In this document: piece by piece, positions 41,575-50,816 of the stretch
Numbering within the stretch: the first letter of the stretch is position 1
How the letters are laid out: every line of letters begins with the position of its first letter
Origin: Nocardioides sp. YR527
Lineage (GTDB): Bacteria > Actinomycetota > Actinomycetes > Propionibacteriales > Nocardioidaceae
Assembly: GCF_900101045.1 (NCBI RefSeq)
Contig: NZ_FNFN01000005.1
Location: 496,001 to 560,000, forward strand
DNA: 64,000 bases
Reading direction: 5' to 3'
Notes under the pieces: generated by a model
The model's database searches: none
What the model saw: only the letters and a program-made list of their open reading frames with translations
What the model was told of the DNA's origin: nothing
Translations under genes and position numbers: made by a program

Positions 41575-43101
41575 ATGCCGGACACACCCGCCGCACTGGA
41601 GCTGCGGGACGTGGCCAAGTCGTTCGGCCCCGTACGCGCCCTCCGGTCCGGAAGCCTCCGGGTCGAGGCCGGATCCATCCACGCGCTCGTGGGGGAGAAC
41701 GGAGCCGGGAAGTCGACCCTGGTCAAGATCGTCGCCGGGCTCTATCGCCGCGACGCCGGCGACTACCTGCTCTCCGGGGAGCACGTCGACTTCCGCAACA
41801 CCGCCGACGCCAAGCAGGCCGGGGTCGCGGTCATCTACCAGGAGCCGACCCTCTTCCCCGACCTCTCCGTCACCGAGAACATCTTCATGGGGCGCCAGCC
41901 GACCAACCGCTGGGGCAGGATCGACCGCGCCGCGATGCGCACCGAGGTCGTCGAGCTCTTCGCCAGGCTCGGCGTCCCGATCGAGCCCGACCGGCCGACC
42001 GAAGGCCTCTCCATCGCCGACCAGCAGCTGATCGAGATCGCCAAGGCGCTCTCGCTCGACGCCAGGGTCCTGATCATGGACGAGCCGACCGCTGCCCTCT
42101 CGGGCAACGAGGTCGACCGGCTGATGACCGTGGCGCGCACGCTGCGCGACCAGGGCTGCGCCGTCGTCTTCATCTCGCACCGCTTCGACGAGGTCTTCGC
42201 GCTGTGCGACACGATCACGGTGATGCGCGACGGCGCCTACATCTCCACCGACGCGATCTCCGAGGTCACCGAGGACGAGATCGTCCAGCGGCTGGTCGGA
42301 CGCGAGGTCTCCGACCTCTACCCGAAGCTCGAGGCCACGGTCGGCAAGCCCCTGCTCGAGGTCAAGGGCCTCACCCGCACCGGCCTGTTCCAGGACATCA
42401 GCCTGACCGTCCGCGAAGGTGAGATCGTCGGCCTGGCCGGCCTCGTCGGTGCCGGGCGCAGCGAGGTCGCGCAGGCGATCTTCGGCGTCGACCCCTACGA
42501 GAGCGGCGAGGTCGTCCTCGACGGACGCCCGGTCCCGCCGGGTGACCCGAGGCGGGCGATCGAGATGGGCCTGGCGTTCGTCCCCGAGGACCGCCGCCAG
42601 CACGGTCTCGTCCTGGACGCACCGATCTCGCGCAACATCACCCTGCCGACGAGCGGCCGGCTCGCCCGCACCGGGCTGATCAACAGCGCCATCGAGAACC
42701 GCTCGGCCGCCGACTGGGCCGCCCGGCTCGAGGTCAAGGCCGCGACGCTCGACACCCTGGCCGGCACCCTCTCGGGCGGCAACCAGCAGAAGGTCGTCCT
42801 GGCCAAGTGGCTCTCCACCCGGCCGAAGGTGCTGATCATCGACGAGCCCACCCGGGGCATCGACGTCGGCACCAAGTCCGAGGTCCACCGGTTGCTCTCG
42901 ACCTTGGCCCAGGAGGGTCTCGGGATCCTGATGATCTCCTCCGAGCTCCCCGAGGTGCTCGGCATGGCCGACCGGGTGATCGTCCTCAGCGAGGGCCACC
43001 AGACGGCCGAGCTGAGCCGCGAGGAGGCGACCCCCGAGGCCGTCATGCGCGCGGCGACGGCCCACCACTCCACCACCCTGAACGTCAGCGAGGCATCATG
43101 A
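41575..43101 (+). CDS. rhaT: Sugar ABC importer ATPase (rhamnose)
   Basis: 508 residues with two ATPase halves, as in the RbsA/XylG/RhaT class. The first half has Walker A ALVGENGAGKSTLVK, Walker B VLIMDEPTAALSG. The second has GLAGLVGAGRSEVAQAIFG, the signature TLSGGNQQKVVLAKWL and Walker B VLIIDEPTRGIDVG. It is first of four genes with 4-base overlaps. The rhamnose assignment rests on the shared operator with the rhamnose isomerase gene and on the family of the binding protein. The name rhaT here is the ABC ATPase of rhizobia and actinobacteria, not the E. coli symporter. Confidence 0.88.
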   Translation: MPDTPAALELRDVAKSFGPVRALRSGSLRVEAGSIHALVGENGAGKSTLVKIVAGLYRRDAGDYLLSGEHVDFRNTADAKQAGVAVIYQEPTLFPDLSVTENIFMGRQPTNRWGRIDRAAMRTEVVELFARLGVPIEPDRPTEGLSIADQQLIEIAKALSLDARVLIMDEPTAALSGNEVDRLMTVARTLRDQGCAVVFISHRFDEVFALCDTITVMRDGAYISTDAISEVTEDEIVQRLVGREVSDLYPKLEATVGKPLLEVKGLTRTGLFQDISLTVREGEIVGLAGLVGAGRSEVAQAIFGVDPYESGEVVLDGRPVPPGDPRRAIEMGLAFVPEDRRQHGLVLDAPISRNITLPTSGRLARTGLINSAIENRSAADWAARLEVKAATLDTLAGTLSGGNQQKVVLAKWLSTRPKVLIIDEPTRGIDVGTKSEVHRLLSTLAQEGLGILMISSELPEVLGMADRVIVLSEGHQTAELSREEATPEAVMRAATAHHSTTLNVSEAS

Positions 43102-44141
43102 CCACCACGCTCGACGCGCCCGCCCCGGCCGCGCCGCAGCCACGCCACCGAGCAGCCAACCGGCTGACCTGGCTTCTCAAGCAGCGCGAGACCGGCATCG
43201 CCGTCGCCTTCATCCTCCTGCTCGTGGTGACCACTGCGGTCAACCCGAACTTCCTGTTCAGCACGGACGGCTGGCGCGACCTCACCCTGACCCCCGCGAT
43301 CCTCGTCTGCCTGGCGATCGGCCAGGCGATGGTGATCATCACCCGCAACGTCGACCTCAGCGTCGGCTCGACCCTCGGGCTGACGGCCTACCTCGCCGGA
43401 CGGCTCTTCCTCGACACCGGGCTCCCGGTGATCGTGGTCGTCCTGATCGCGGTCGCCGCCGGCGCGGTGCTCGGGCTGATCAACGGTGCGCTGGTCGCCT
43501 TCGCCAAGGTGCCGGCCCTGGTCATCACCCTCGGCACGCTCTACGTCTACCGCGGGATCATGCTCGAGTGGGCCGGCAGCGACCGGATCAACGCCTCCGA
43601 CATCCCGCCCGGGCTGCTCGACTTCGGCACCGGATCGTTCCTGTTCATCCCCAACCTCGCCTGGATCTCGTTCGCGCTGCTGGCCGTCGTGATCTACCTG
43701 ATGCGCTCCACGCGCGTCGGCCGCGAGTTCTACGCGATCGGCTCCGACCCCGACGCCGCCACCCTCTACGGGCTGCGCGACAAGCGCCGGGTCCTGCAGG
43801 CGTTCGCCACCTCGGGTGCGCTCGCCGGCCTCGCCGGGATCCTGTACGTCTCCCGCTACGGCACCATCAGCTCCGGCGTCGGCCAGGGCATCGAGCTCGA
43901 GGCCGTCGGCGCCGCGGTCGTCGGTGGTGTGGCCATCTTCGGCGGCAGCGGCACCGTCCTCGGGGCGGCACTGGGGGCGTACCTCCTCGTCACCATCAAC
44001 CGGGCGCTCCCGATCCTCGGCATCCCCGACTTCTGGCAGCAGGCCGTCGTCGGAGCGCTGATCATCGGCGCGATCGTCCTGGACCGCTACTTCGCCCGCC
44101 GTCAGCACGACAAGCTCCTCGCAGAGAGGGAAGACTCATGA
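43098..44141 (+). CDS. rhaP: Sugar ABC importer permease (rhamnose)
   Basis: 347 residues with eight to ten spans and the class hallmarks AMVIITRNVDLSVGSTLGLTAY and GLAGILYVSRYGTISSGVGQGIELEAVGAAVVGG (abbreviated core ELEAVGAAVVGGVAIFGGSG). It forms half of the importer channel. The ATG at 43098 overlaps the ATPase stop. Confidence 0.88.
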   Translation: MTTTLDAPAPAAPQPRHRAANRLTWLLKQRETGIAVAFILLLVVTTAVNPNFLFSTDGWRDLTLTPAILVCLAIGQAMVIITRNVDLSVGSTLGLTAYLAGRLFLDTGLPVIVVVLIAVAAGAVLGLINGALVAFAKVPALVITLGTLYVYRGIMLEWAGSDRINASDIPPGLLDFGTGSFLFIPNLAWISFALLAVVIYLMRSTRVGREFYAIGSDPDAATLYGLRDKRRVLQAFATSGALAGLAGILYVSRYGTISSGVGQGIELEAVGAAVVGGVAIFGGSGTVLGAALGAYLLVTINRALPILGIPDFWQQAVVGALIIGAIVLDRYFARRQHDKLLAEREDS

Positions 44142-45208
44142 CGTTGCTCTCCGAGAAGGCAGCGCCGAGGACGTACGCAGCCCACGCCAGGCCGTGGTGG
44201 CAGCGCACCCTGATGACCCGGGACACGGCGATCATCGCCCTGCTCGTCGTCGTGTGGACGTACGCCTCGATCGCGATCCTCAACTTCTCCGACCCGATCA
44301 CGGTCTACTTCCTGGTCCTCGACATCGCGCCTATCCTGCTCATCGCGCTGCCGATGACGCTGATCATCATCACCGGCGAGATCGACCTGTCGGTGGCCAG
44401 CGTCGTCGGGCTCTCCAGCGTCCTGTTCGGGGTGCTGCACCGCGAGGGCCTGCCGATGGTCGCCGCGATGGTGCTCGCCCTGCTCGCCTGCGCGGTCGCG
44501 GGAGCGCTCAACGGCGTACTCGTCACCCGCTACGGGCTGCCCTCGCTGGCCGTCACCATCGGCACGATGGCGCTCTTCCGCGGCATCGCGGTCGGAGCGC
44601 TCGGCACCACCGCGATCACCGACTGGCCCGACTCCTGGCAAGACCTCGTCCAGGCCCGGATCGGCGACTCCCAGATCCCGCTGATGACGATCCCGCTGGT
44701 CGTACTGATCCTGATCTTCGCCGTGGTCCTGCACTTCACCCCCTTCGGGCGCGGCATCTTCGCGGCCGGTCTCAGCAAGGACGCGGCCCGCTTCTCCGGC
44801 GTCAACGTCGACCGTACGAAGCTGATCCTGTTCACGCTCAGCGGGCTGGTCTCGGGGCTGGCGGGCATCTACTTCACGCTGCGCTACGGCAGCGCACGGG
44901 GCGACAACGCCACCGGTATGGAGCTCCAGGTCATCGCTGCGGTGCTGCTCGGCGGGGTGTCCATCTTCGGTGGCCGCGGGGCGATCCCCGGCGTCATCGC
45001 CGGCGTCGTCCTGATCGGGACGATCGGCAGTGCGCTCCGCCTCGACGGGCTCAGCGCCAACCTCATCCAGATCATCACCGGCCTGCTTCTCATCGCAGCA
45101 GTCATCGCGGCCAGCGTTCTCGGCTGGACCGGTCGCATCGTCGGCACCTATCGCCGGCAACACAGCTCGGACGAACCATCCTCTAAGAACTCAAAGAAAT
45201 CGGAGTGA
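44138..45208 (+). CDS. rhaQ: Sugar ABC importer permease, second subunit (rhamnose)
   Basis: 356 residues. MTLIIITGEIDLSVASVVGL and MELQVIAAVLLGGVSIFGGRG are the paired landmarks of this permease class. It is paralogous to the preceding subunit, and the two form a heterodimeric channel. The ATG at 44138 overlaps the previous stop. The C-terminal tail is polar and Ser/Lys-rich (SSDEPSSKNSKKSE). The binding protein follows after 5 bases. Confidence 0.88.
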   Translation: MTLLSEKAAPRTYAAHARPWWQRTLMTRDTAIIALLVVVWTYASIAILNFSDPITVYFLVLDIAPILLIALPMTLIIITGEIDLSVASVVGLSSVLFGVLHREGLPMVAAMVLALLACAVAGALNGVLVTRYGLPSLAVTIGTMALFRGIAVGALGTTAITDWPDSWQDLVQARIGDSQIPLMTIPLVVLILIFAVVLHFTPFGRGIFAAGLSKDAARFSGVNVDRTKLILFTLSGLVSGLAGIYFTLRYGSARGDNATGMELQVIAAVLLGGVSIFGGRGAIPGVIAGVVLIGTIGSALRLDGLSANLIQIITGLLLIAAVIAASVLGWTGRIVGTYRRQHSSDEPSSKNSKKSE

Positions 45209-45213
45209 GAGAC

Positions 45214-46245
45214 ATGACCAGCAAGTTCCGACGCGCAGGCAGTGCCGTCGCCATCGTTGCGGCCCTCGGCCTCGCCCTGTCCGCCTGTGGTGGCGGAAGC
45301 GACAGCGGCAGCGATGGAGAGGGTGGCGGCGACACCAGCAGCATCACCTTCATCCCGAAGAACCTCGGCAACCCCTACTTCGACGCCTCCGACACCGGCG
45401 GCCAGAAGGCCGCCGAGGAGATCGGGACCACGTGGAAGCAGGTCGGCCCGACCGAGTCGACCCCCGACTCCCAGGTCAGTTTCATCAACACCGCGACCCA
45501 GCAGCGCGCCGGCGCTCTCGTGGTCTCGGCCAACGACCCGACCGCCATCGGCGACGCCCTCGAGGAGGCCCGCAACGCCGGGACCAAGGTCGTCACGATG
45601 GACTCCGACACCGAGCCGCAGTTCCGTGACGTCTTCGTCAGCCAGGCCGACGCCGCCGGCATCGCCAAGAGCCAGGTCGACCTGATCGCCGAGCAGATCG
45701 GCGACGCGGGCGAGATCGCGATCCTCTCCGCGGCGGCCAACGCCACCAACCAGAACGAGTGGATCAAGCTGATGGAGGAGGAGCTGGCTGCCAACCACCC
45801 CGACATCAAGCTCGTCGACACCGTCTACGGCAACGACGACGACCAGACCTCCTTCGACAAGACTGCCGGTCTGCTGCAGTCGCACCCGAACCTCAAGGGC
45901 ATCATCAGCCCGACCACGGTCGGCGTCGCCGCGGCCGCGCGCTACCTGTCCGACTCGGAGTACAAGGGCAAGGTCGCGCTGACCGGCCTCGGCACCCCGA
46001 ACCAGATGCGGGAGTACATCAAGGACGGCACCGTGAAGTCCTTCGCGCTGTGGGACCCCGAGCAGCTCGGCTACCTCTCCGCGTACGCCGCCGACGCGCT
46101 CGCGTCCGGTGACATCGAGGGCAAGGAGGGCGACACCTTCGAGGCCGGTGACCTGGGCGAGTACACCGTCGGTGCCGACGGCGTCATCGTCCTCGGTGAG
46201 CCGACCGTCTTCGACGAGTCGAACATCGACGACTTCGACTTCTGA
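45214..46245 (+). CDS. rhaS: Rhamnose-binding lipoprotein of the ABC importer
   Basis: 343 residues. The signal ends in the lipobox LSAC with Cys25, followed by a Gly/Ser linker. The mature part is a periplasmic-binding-protein-like I fold: ITFIPKNLGNPYFDASDTGG, then ALVVSANDPTAIGDALEEA and a C-terminal half. The family is the RhaS rhamnose-binding group. ATG 45214 is used, with GGAG eight bases upstream; GTG 45205 overlaps the previous stop and would add three residues. Two hairpins close the operon. Confidence 0.87.
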   Translation: MTSKFRRAGSAVAIVAALGLALSACGGGSDSGSDGEGGGDTSSITFIPKNLGNPYFDASDTGGQKAAEEIGTTWKQVGPTESTPDSQVSFINTATQQRAGALVVSANDPTAIGDALEEARNAGTKVVTMDSDTEPQFRDVFVSQADAAGIAKSQVDLIAEQIGDAGEIAILSAAANATNQNEWIKLMEEELAANHPDIKLVDTVYGNDDDQTSFDKTAGLLQSHPNLKGIISPTTVGVAAAARYLSDSEYKGKVALTGLGTPNQMREYIKDGTVKSFALWDPEQLGYLSAYAADALASGDIEGKEGDTFEAGDLGEYTVGADGVIVLGEPTVFDESNIDDFDF

Positions 46246-46248
46246 GCC

Positions 46249-46279
46249 TGTGACCCTGCGACGGCGTCGCAGGGTCACA
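46249..46279 (+). terminator. Terminator after rhaS
   Basis: A 14-bp perfect stem (TGTGACCCTGCGAC at 46249-46262, complement at 46266-46279) with a 3-nt loop starts 4 bases after the rhaS stop. Confidence 0.85.
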
Positions 46280-46302
46280 ACGCGAAGAGATCGAGCGAGC
46301 CC

Positions 46303-46330
46303 CGTTCCGGCGAGCTTGCTCGCCGGAACG
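46303..46330. terminator. Second hairpin in the convergent gap, likely serving the glycerate kinase operon
   Basis: CGTTCCGGCGAGC (46303-46315) pairs with GCTCGCCGGAACG (46318-46330), leaving a minimal loop. It lies 28 bases past the glycerate kinase stop on the minus strand. No T-run is seen. Confidence 0.6.
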
Positions 46331-46357
46331 ACGGGCGGGTCGAGATCTACGCGTGTG

Positions 46358-47494
46358 TTACCCGAGTTCGCCGCCGAGCTGCGTGAGCAGCTCGGCGGCG
46401 TTCGTCATGCAGCGCTCGGGGTCGGGCTCGAGGTCGAGGAGCGCGCGTACGCCGGCGGCGCCCGCCTCCGCGGCCTCGGTGGGGGAGAGGGTGGTGCGGC
46501 CACAGACCACGGTGGCGGGGATCCCGGCCTCCCGGGCCGCCTGGAGCACGCCCATCGGGGCCTTCCCGGACAGGGTCTGGTGGTCGAAGGAACCCTCGCC
46601 GGTGACGACCAGATCGGCGCCCGTGAGCGCCTCGGCGAAGCCGACGAGGCCGAGCAGCAGCTCGACGCCGCGCTCGACCCGTCCGCCCAGCACCGCGAGG
46701 GCGGCGAACCCGACGCCGCCGGCCGCGCCGGCGCCGGGCGCCTCAACGATCTCGGCGTGGTCGCGTCCGGTGGCCTCGGCGACCGTGTTCGCGTACGCAG
46801 CGAGTGCCGCCTCGAGCCGCTCCTGGTCGTCGGGGCCGGCGCCCTTCTGCGCGGAGAAGGTGGCGACGGCGCCGCGGGGGCCGAGCAGCGGGTTGTCGAC
46901 GTCGCAGGCGACCACGATCTCCGTGCTTGCGAGGCGCGGGTCGAGGCCGGAAAGGTCGATCGCGGCCAGGCTCCCGAGAGCCTCTCCGCCCTCCGGGACC
47001 TCGGCCCCGGAGGCGTCGAGGAGTCGTGCGCCGAGGGCGCGCAGCATCCCTGAGCCGCCGTCGTTGCTGGCGCTGCCGCCGAGGCCGAGAACGACCGTGC
47101 GGGCGCCACCGTCGATGGCGGCGAGCACGGCCTCACCGAGACCTCGTGAGGACGCGGTCAGCGGTGCGAGCCGGCCTCCTGGCAGTCGGAGCAGCCCACA
47201 GGTTTCGGCGAGCTCGACGACCGCCAGGTCGCCGCGTACCGCGTAGTGCGCCGCGACCGGCTCGAGCGTCGGGCCGGCGACGGTGACCGGCACCAGGGAG
47301 AAACCGGCGCCGGCCAGTGCCGCCACGGTGCCGTCGCCACCGTCGGCGATCGGCACGATGCGTACCTCCGTCTCGGGGTTCGCCGCGAGGATCCCGGCGG
47401 CCACCGCCTCGTCGACCTCGCGCGCGGTCAGGGAGCCCTTGAACTTGTCGCAGGCGACCACGACGACCGGATGGCCCTGAGGTTGGCGGGGCAT
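46358..47494 (-). CDS. Glycerate kinase (GlxK/GarK family)
   Basis: 378 residues. VVVACDKFKGSLTAREVDEAV, VPIADGGDGTVAAL, LGLGGSASNDGGSGML and VTGEGSFDHQTLSGKAP are the family landmarks of type I glycerate 2-kinase, which makes 2-phosphoglycerate from D-glycerate and ATP. ATG 47494 shares its A with the stop of the isomerase gene; GTG 47497 is an alternative. Last gene of the four-gene minus-strand operon. It implies that glycerate is an end product of that pathway, or of the neighbouring rhamnose route. Confidence 0.9.
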   Translation of the reverse strand: MPRQPQGHPVVVVACDKFKGSLTAREVDEAVAAGILAANPETEVRIVPIADGGDGTVAALAGAGFSLVPVTVAGPTLEPVAAHYAVRGDLAVVELAETCGLLRLPGGRLAPLTASSRGLGEAVLAAIDGGARTVVLGLGGSASNDGGSGMLRALGARLLDASGAEVPEGGEALGSLAAIDLSGLDPRLASTEIVVACDVDNPLLGPRGAVATFSAQKGAGPDDQERLEAALAAYANTVAEATGRDHAEIVEAPGAGAAGGVGFAALAVLGGRVERGVELLLGLVGFAEALTGADLVVTGEGSFDHQTLSGKAPMGVLQAAREAGIPATVVCGRTTLSPTEAAEAGAAGVRALLDLEPDPERCMTNAAELLTQLGGELG

Positions 47495-48342
47495 CACAGG
47501 TGGGGGAGGACGAGGTCGCGGTAGCGCTGCGCCATGGTGGCGAGCACCTCGTCGGGGTCGCTGGCCCAGACCGCCTCATTGAAGATCTCGACCTCGACGT
47601 CGCCGGTGTAGCCGGTCGCGGCGACCATCCGTGTGACCGGCGCGAAGTCGATGACCCCGTCGCCCATCATTCCGCGCGCCAGCAGCGCGTCGGCGGGGAT
47701 CGGCAGGTTGAAGTCGCAGACCTGGTAGCCCGCGATCCGCCCCTCAGCGCCGGCCCGCGCGATCTGGGCCGCGACGTCCGGGTCCCAGAAGACGTGGAAC
47801 GTGTCCACCACGACCGCCACCGCGTCGACGGGGTGCGGTGCGGCCAGGTCGAGCGCCTGCCCGAGGGTCGAGAGGACCGCCCGGTCGGCGACGTACATCG
47901 GGTGCAGCGCCTCCAGGACCAGCTTCACGCCGTGGTCGCGGGCGTACGGAGCCAGCTCGGCGAGCCGCTCGGCGACCCGCTCCCGGGCACCGGCCAGGTC
48001 CACGTCGCCCTCGGGGAGGCCACCGACGACCATCACCAGCGCGTCGGTGCCCAGCGCCGCGGCCTCGTCGACGGCCCGCTTGTTGTCCTCGAGCGCGCCG
48101 GCGATCCCGGTCTCGTCGGAGGCGGTCAGGAAGCCACCGCGGCAGAGCGAGGAGACGCGCAGGCCGGCGTCGCGTACGAGCTTGGCCGCCTTCTCCAGCC
48201 CGGCCTCGTGCACGCGGTCGCGCCACAGCCCGAGGGCGGGGATGCCGGCCCGAGCCGCTCCGTCGACGGCTTCGGCGAGGGTCCAGGAGTTGGTGGTCTT
48301 GGTGTTGAGCGAGAGCCGCTCCAGCCCGGAGGTGTCGGTCAC
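47494..48342 (-). CDS. Sugar phosphate isomerase/epimerase (xylose-isomerase-like TIM barrel)
   Basis: 282 residues from GTG 48342, which overlaps the DUF993 stop (GTGA). The AP-endonuclease-2/xylose-isomerase-like barrel is recognisable by LEALHPMYVADRAVLSTLGQALDL, VVVDTFHVFWDPDV, YQVCDFNLPIPAD and DVEVEIFNEAVWASDP, which supply Glu, Asp, His and Glu metal ligands. This class covers isomerases, epimerases and sugar-acid dehydratases, so the reaction is open. It is always seen near DUF993-type proteins in clusters like this one as far as I recall; that association should be checked. Confidence 0.82.
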   Translation of the reverse strand: MTDTSGLERLSLNTKTTNSWTLAEAVDGAARAGIPALGLWRDRVHEAGLEKAAKLVRDAGLRVSSLCRGGFLTASDETGIAGALEDNKRAVDEAAALGTDALVMVVGGLPEGDVDLAGARERVAERLAELAPYARDHGVKLVLEALHPMYVADRAVLSTLGQALDLAAPHPVDAVAVVVDTFHVFWDPDVAAQIARAGAEGRIAGYQVCDFNLPIPADALLARGMMGDGVIDFAPVTRMVAATGYTGDVEVEIFNEAVWASDPDEVLATMAQRYRDLVLPHL

Positions 48343-49523
48343 TGGTCGACTCCTTGCACGGTGAGGAAGGCGCGCATGCGTGCGGCCGCGAGGTCGGGGC
48401 TGGTGAGCAGGCCGGCCGCGTCGGCCAGCCGGAACACCTCGGCCAGGTGGGGCACCGAGCGACCGGCGTGCAGGCCGCCGGCCATCGAGAAGCCGGGCTG
48501 GTGGCCGCCCAGCCAGGAGAGGAACGCGATCCCGGTCTTGTAGTAGTAGGTCGGCGCCTCGAAGATCTTGCGGCCGAGCGCCTGGGTGCTCTCCAGCAGC
48601 GCGCGGGCCTCGGCCGGGTCTCCCCGGTCGAGTGCCTGCAGCGCGGCTGAGGCCGCCGGGTAGATCGCGGCGAAGATGCCGAGCAGCGCGTGCGAGAACT
48701 CGCCCTCGCCGCTGCCCTCGCCGACGATCAGCTCGGGATAGTTGAAGTCGTCCCCCGTGTAGAGACGTACGCCTTCGGGCAGCGCCCGGCGCAGCCCGAC
48801 CTCGTGCTCGGCGTCGAGCAGCGAGACCTTGACCCCGTCGACCTTGCCGGGACGGGCCCGGATGACGTCGAGGAAGGTCTCCGTCGCCTCTGCGACCGAG
48901 GAGGAGCCCCAGTAGCCCGCCAGCGCCGGGTCGAACATGTCGCCCAGCCAGTGCAGGATCACCGGACTCTCGGCCTCGTCGAGGAGGGTCGCGTAGACCT
49001 CGGCGTAGTCGTCGGCATCGCGGGCGACCCGGGCGAGCGCGCGCGAGGCCATCACGATCGTAGTCGCGCCGGTGTCGGCGACGACCTTCATCTGCTCGCG
49101 GTAGGCGTCGATGACGGTCGCCAGGCCCTGTCGGCCCTCGGGGACGGCGTCGAGGGCGAGCTGGTCGGTGCCGGCGCCGCAGGCGATCGACCCGCCCACG
49201 GTGGCCGCCTCGGCGGCCGAGCGGCGGATCAGCTCGGCCGCGGCGGTCCAGTCGACGCCCATGCCGCGCTGGGCGGTGTCCATCGCCTCGGCGACGCCGA
49301 GACCGTAGGACCACAGCTCGTGGCGGTAGGCCAGGGTGCGGTCCCAGTCGATGTCCGCGGGAGCGCCGGGCACGTTCTCGGCGAGCGTGCGGGGGACGAC
49401 GTGGGCGGCGGCGTACGCGGTGCGGGAGGTGAACGGCGCACTCGGCTTCGTCCACTCCCGGGGGCCCGCGAGCGGGTAGAGCTCGGTGCCGCCGTGGGGC
49501 AGGGGGAGGCGTACGGAGGTCAC
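48339..49523 (-). CDS. DUF993 family protein (aldolase-like, function unknown)
   Basis: 394 residues from GTG 49523 (GTGA overlap with the oxidoreductase stop). The family resembles dihydrodipicolinate-synthase-like barrels: GSIACGAGTDQL, TIVMASRALARVA, PVILHWLGDMFDPALAGYWG, VDGVKVSLLDAEHE (Lys of VKVS would suit a Schiff base), LYTGDDFNYPELI. A lyase or aldolase acting on an oxidised sugar is plausible but unproven. The middle of an operon with a sugar oxidoreductase upstream and an isomerase and glycerate kinase downstream. Confidence 0.8.
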   Translation of the reverse strand: MTSVRLPLPHGGTELYPLAGPREWTKPSAPFTSRTAYAAAHVVPRTLAENVPGAPADIDWDRTLAYRHELWSYGLGVAEAMDTAQRGMGVDWTAAAELIRRSAAEAATVGGSIACGAGTDQLALDAVPEGRQGLATVIDAYREQMKVVADTGATTIVMASRALARVARDADDYAEVYATLLDEAESPVILHWLGDMFDPALAGYWGSSSVAEATETFLDVIRARPGKVDGVKVSLLDAEHEVGLRRALPEGVRLYTGDDFNYPELIVGEGSGEGEFSHALLGIFAAIYPAASAALQALDRGDPAEARALLESTQALGRKIFEAPTYYYKTGIAFLSWLGGHQPGFSMAGGLHAGRSVPHLAEVFRLADAAGLLTSPDLAAARMRAFLTVQGVDQ

Positions 49524-50671
49524 AGCTGGATCTCTCCGAGCTCGACCCGGCGGCCCTCGGCGGAGGAGGTGAGGCCGGCCTCGGCGAGCCGGACGCCGCG
49601 GACGCCCGCCATGAAGTCGTAGGGGTGGTCGCCGTCGCCCTCGACGTAGCGGATGAACTGCTCCCACTGCGCCTTGAAGCCGTTGTCGAAGGGCTGGTTG
49701 TCGGGGACCTCGGTCCACAGGTCCCGGAACTGGATCGACTCGACCAGGTCGGGGTTCCACACCGGCTTCGGGGTCAGGTTGCGGTCCTGGGTGACGCAGT
49801 GGTGCAGGCCGGCGACCGCGGAGCCATGGGTGCCGTCGACGTGGAACTCGACCAGCTCGCCGCGGTTGACCCGGGTCGCCCAGGAGGAGTTGATCTGGGC
49901 GATGATCCCGCCCTCGAGCTCGAAGATGCCGTAGGCGGAGTCGTCGGCGGTCGCCTCGTAGCGCGCGCCCTTCTCGTCCCAGCGCTCGGGGATGTGGGTG
50001 ACGACCTTCGCGGTGACGGCCTCGACCTTGCCGAAGAGGTTCTCCAGGACGTAGTTCCAGTGGGGGAACATGTCGGTGGTCATGCCACCGCCGTCCTCCT
50101 TGCGGTAGTTCCAGCTCGGCCGCTGGGCGGGCTGCAGGTCGCCCTCGAAGACCCAGTAGCCGAACTCGCCGCGCACGCTCAGGATGCGGCCGAAGAACCC
50201 GGACTCGACGAGCCGCTTCAGCTTGAGCAGGCCCGGGAGGTAGAGCTTGTCGTGGACGACGCCGCTCTTCACCCCCGCGTCGGCCGCCAGGCGGGCCAGG
50301 CGCAGCGAGCCCTCGACGTCGTCGGCGATCGGCTTCTCGGTGTAGACGTGCTTGCCGGCCGCGACCGCCTTGGTGATGGCGACCTCGCGGACGTTGGTCA
50401 GCTGCGAGTCGAAGTAGACGGTGTCCTCGGCGTTTCCGAGGGCCTCGTCGAGGTCGGTGGTCCAACGGTCCAGGCCATGCTCCTTGGCGATGTCCTGGAG
50501 CTTCTCGGCATTGCGTCCGACCAGGATCGGGTCGGGCAGGATCCGGGTGCCGTCGGAGAGCTCGACACCGCCCTGCTCCTGGATCGCCAGGATGCTGCGC
50601 ACCAGGTGCTGGCGGTAGCCCATGCGTCCGGTGACGCCGTTCATGATGATGCCGAGCCGTCGTGTGGCCAT
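49520..50671 (-). CDS. Gfo/Idh/MocA-family oxidoreductase
   Basis: 383 residues. The N-terminal Rossmann domain begins RLGIIMNGVTGRMGYRQHLV, and GKHVYTEKPIADD has the EKP motif with the catalytic Lys. The C-terminal alpha/beta domain holds GGGMTTDMFPHWNYVLENLFG, with the usual Asp/His area. The family oxidises or reduces sugars and cyclitols with NAD(P). ATG 50671 has GAGGAA upstream. First gene of the operon, behind the promoter/operator at 50705-50751. Confidence 0.88.
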   Translation of the reverse strand: MATRRLGIIMNGVTGRMGYRQHLVRSILAIQEQGGVELSDGTRILPDPILVGRNAEKLQDIAKEHGLDRWTTDLDEALGNAEDTVYFDSQLTNVREVAITKAVAAGKHVYTEKPIADDVEGSLRLARLAADAGVKSGVVHDKLYLPGLLKLKRLVESGFFGRILSVRGEFGYWVFEGDLQPAQRPSWNYRKEDGGGMTTDMFPHWNYVLENLFGKVEAVTAKVVTHIPERWDEKGARYEATADDSAYGIFELEGGIIAQINSSWATRVNRGELVEFHVDGTHGSAVAGLHHCVTQDRNLTPKPVWNPDLVESIQFRDLWTEVPDNQPFDNGFKAQWEQFIRYVEGDGDHPYDFMAGVRGVRLAEAGLTSSAEGRRVELGEIQL

Positions 50672-50704
50672 GTGATCGTTCCTCGTCTGTTGGAGAGCGA
50701 TGGG

Positions 50705-50751
50705 GGAAAGCGCTTTCCAGTACGGTAGGACAGATGTGACGCCCGTCGCAA
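50705..50751 (-). promoter_or_regulatory. Promoter and perfect LacI-type palindrome of the DUF993 operon
   Basis: On the minus strand TTGCGA (50751-50746) and TACCGT (50727-50722) are separated by 18 bases. GGAAAGCGCTTTCC, a perfect 14-bp palindrome at 50705-50718, follows 3 bases after the -10 box. The adjacent LacI gene (50817-51851) is the natural candidate repressor. Confidence 0.75.
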
Positions 50752-50816
50752 GAGGGCGTTCCGTGGTGCCGGACGCAGGAGGCCTTTCGGGGCCTTTCGG
50801 GGCCCGTCGGGGCCTG

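Noticed and set aside
47494..49455. A 653-codon continuous frame suggesting a fused isomerase
   Set aside because: The upstream half is an out-of-frame reading of the DUF993 gene. The true start GTG 48342 overlaps that gene's stop.
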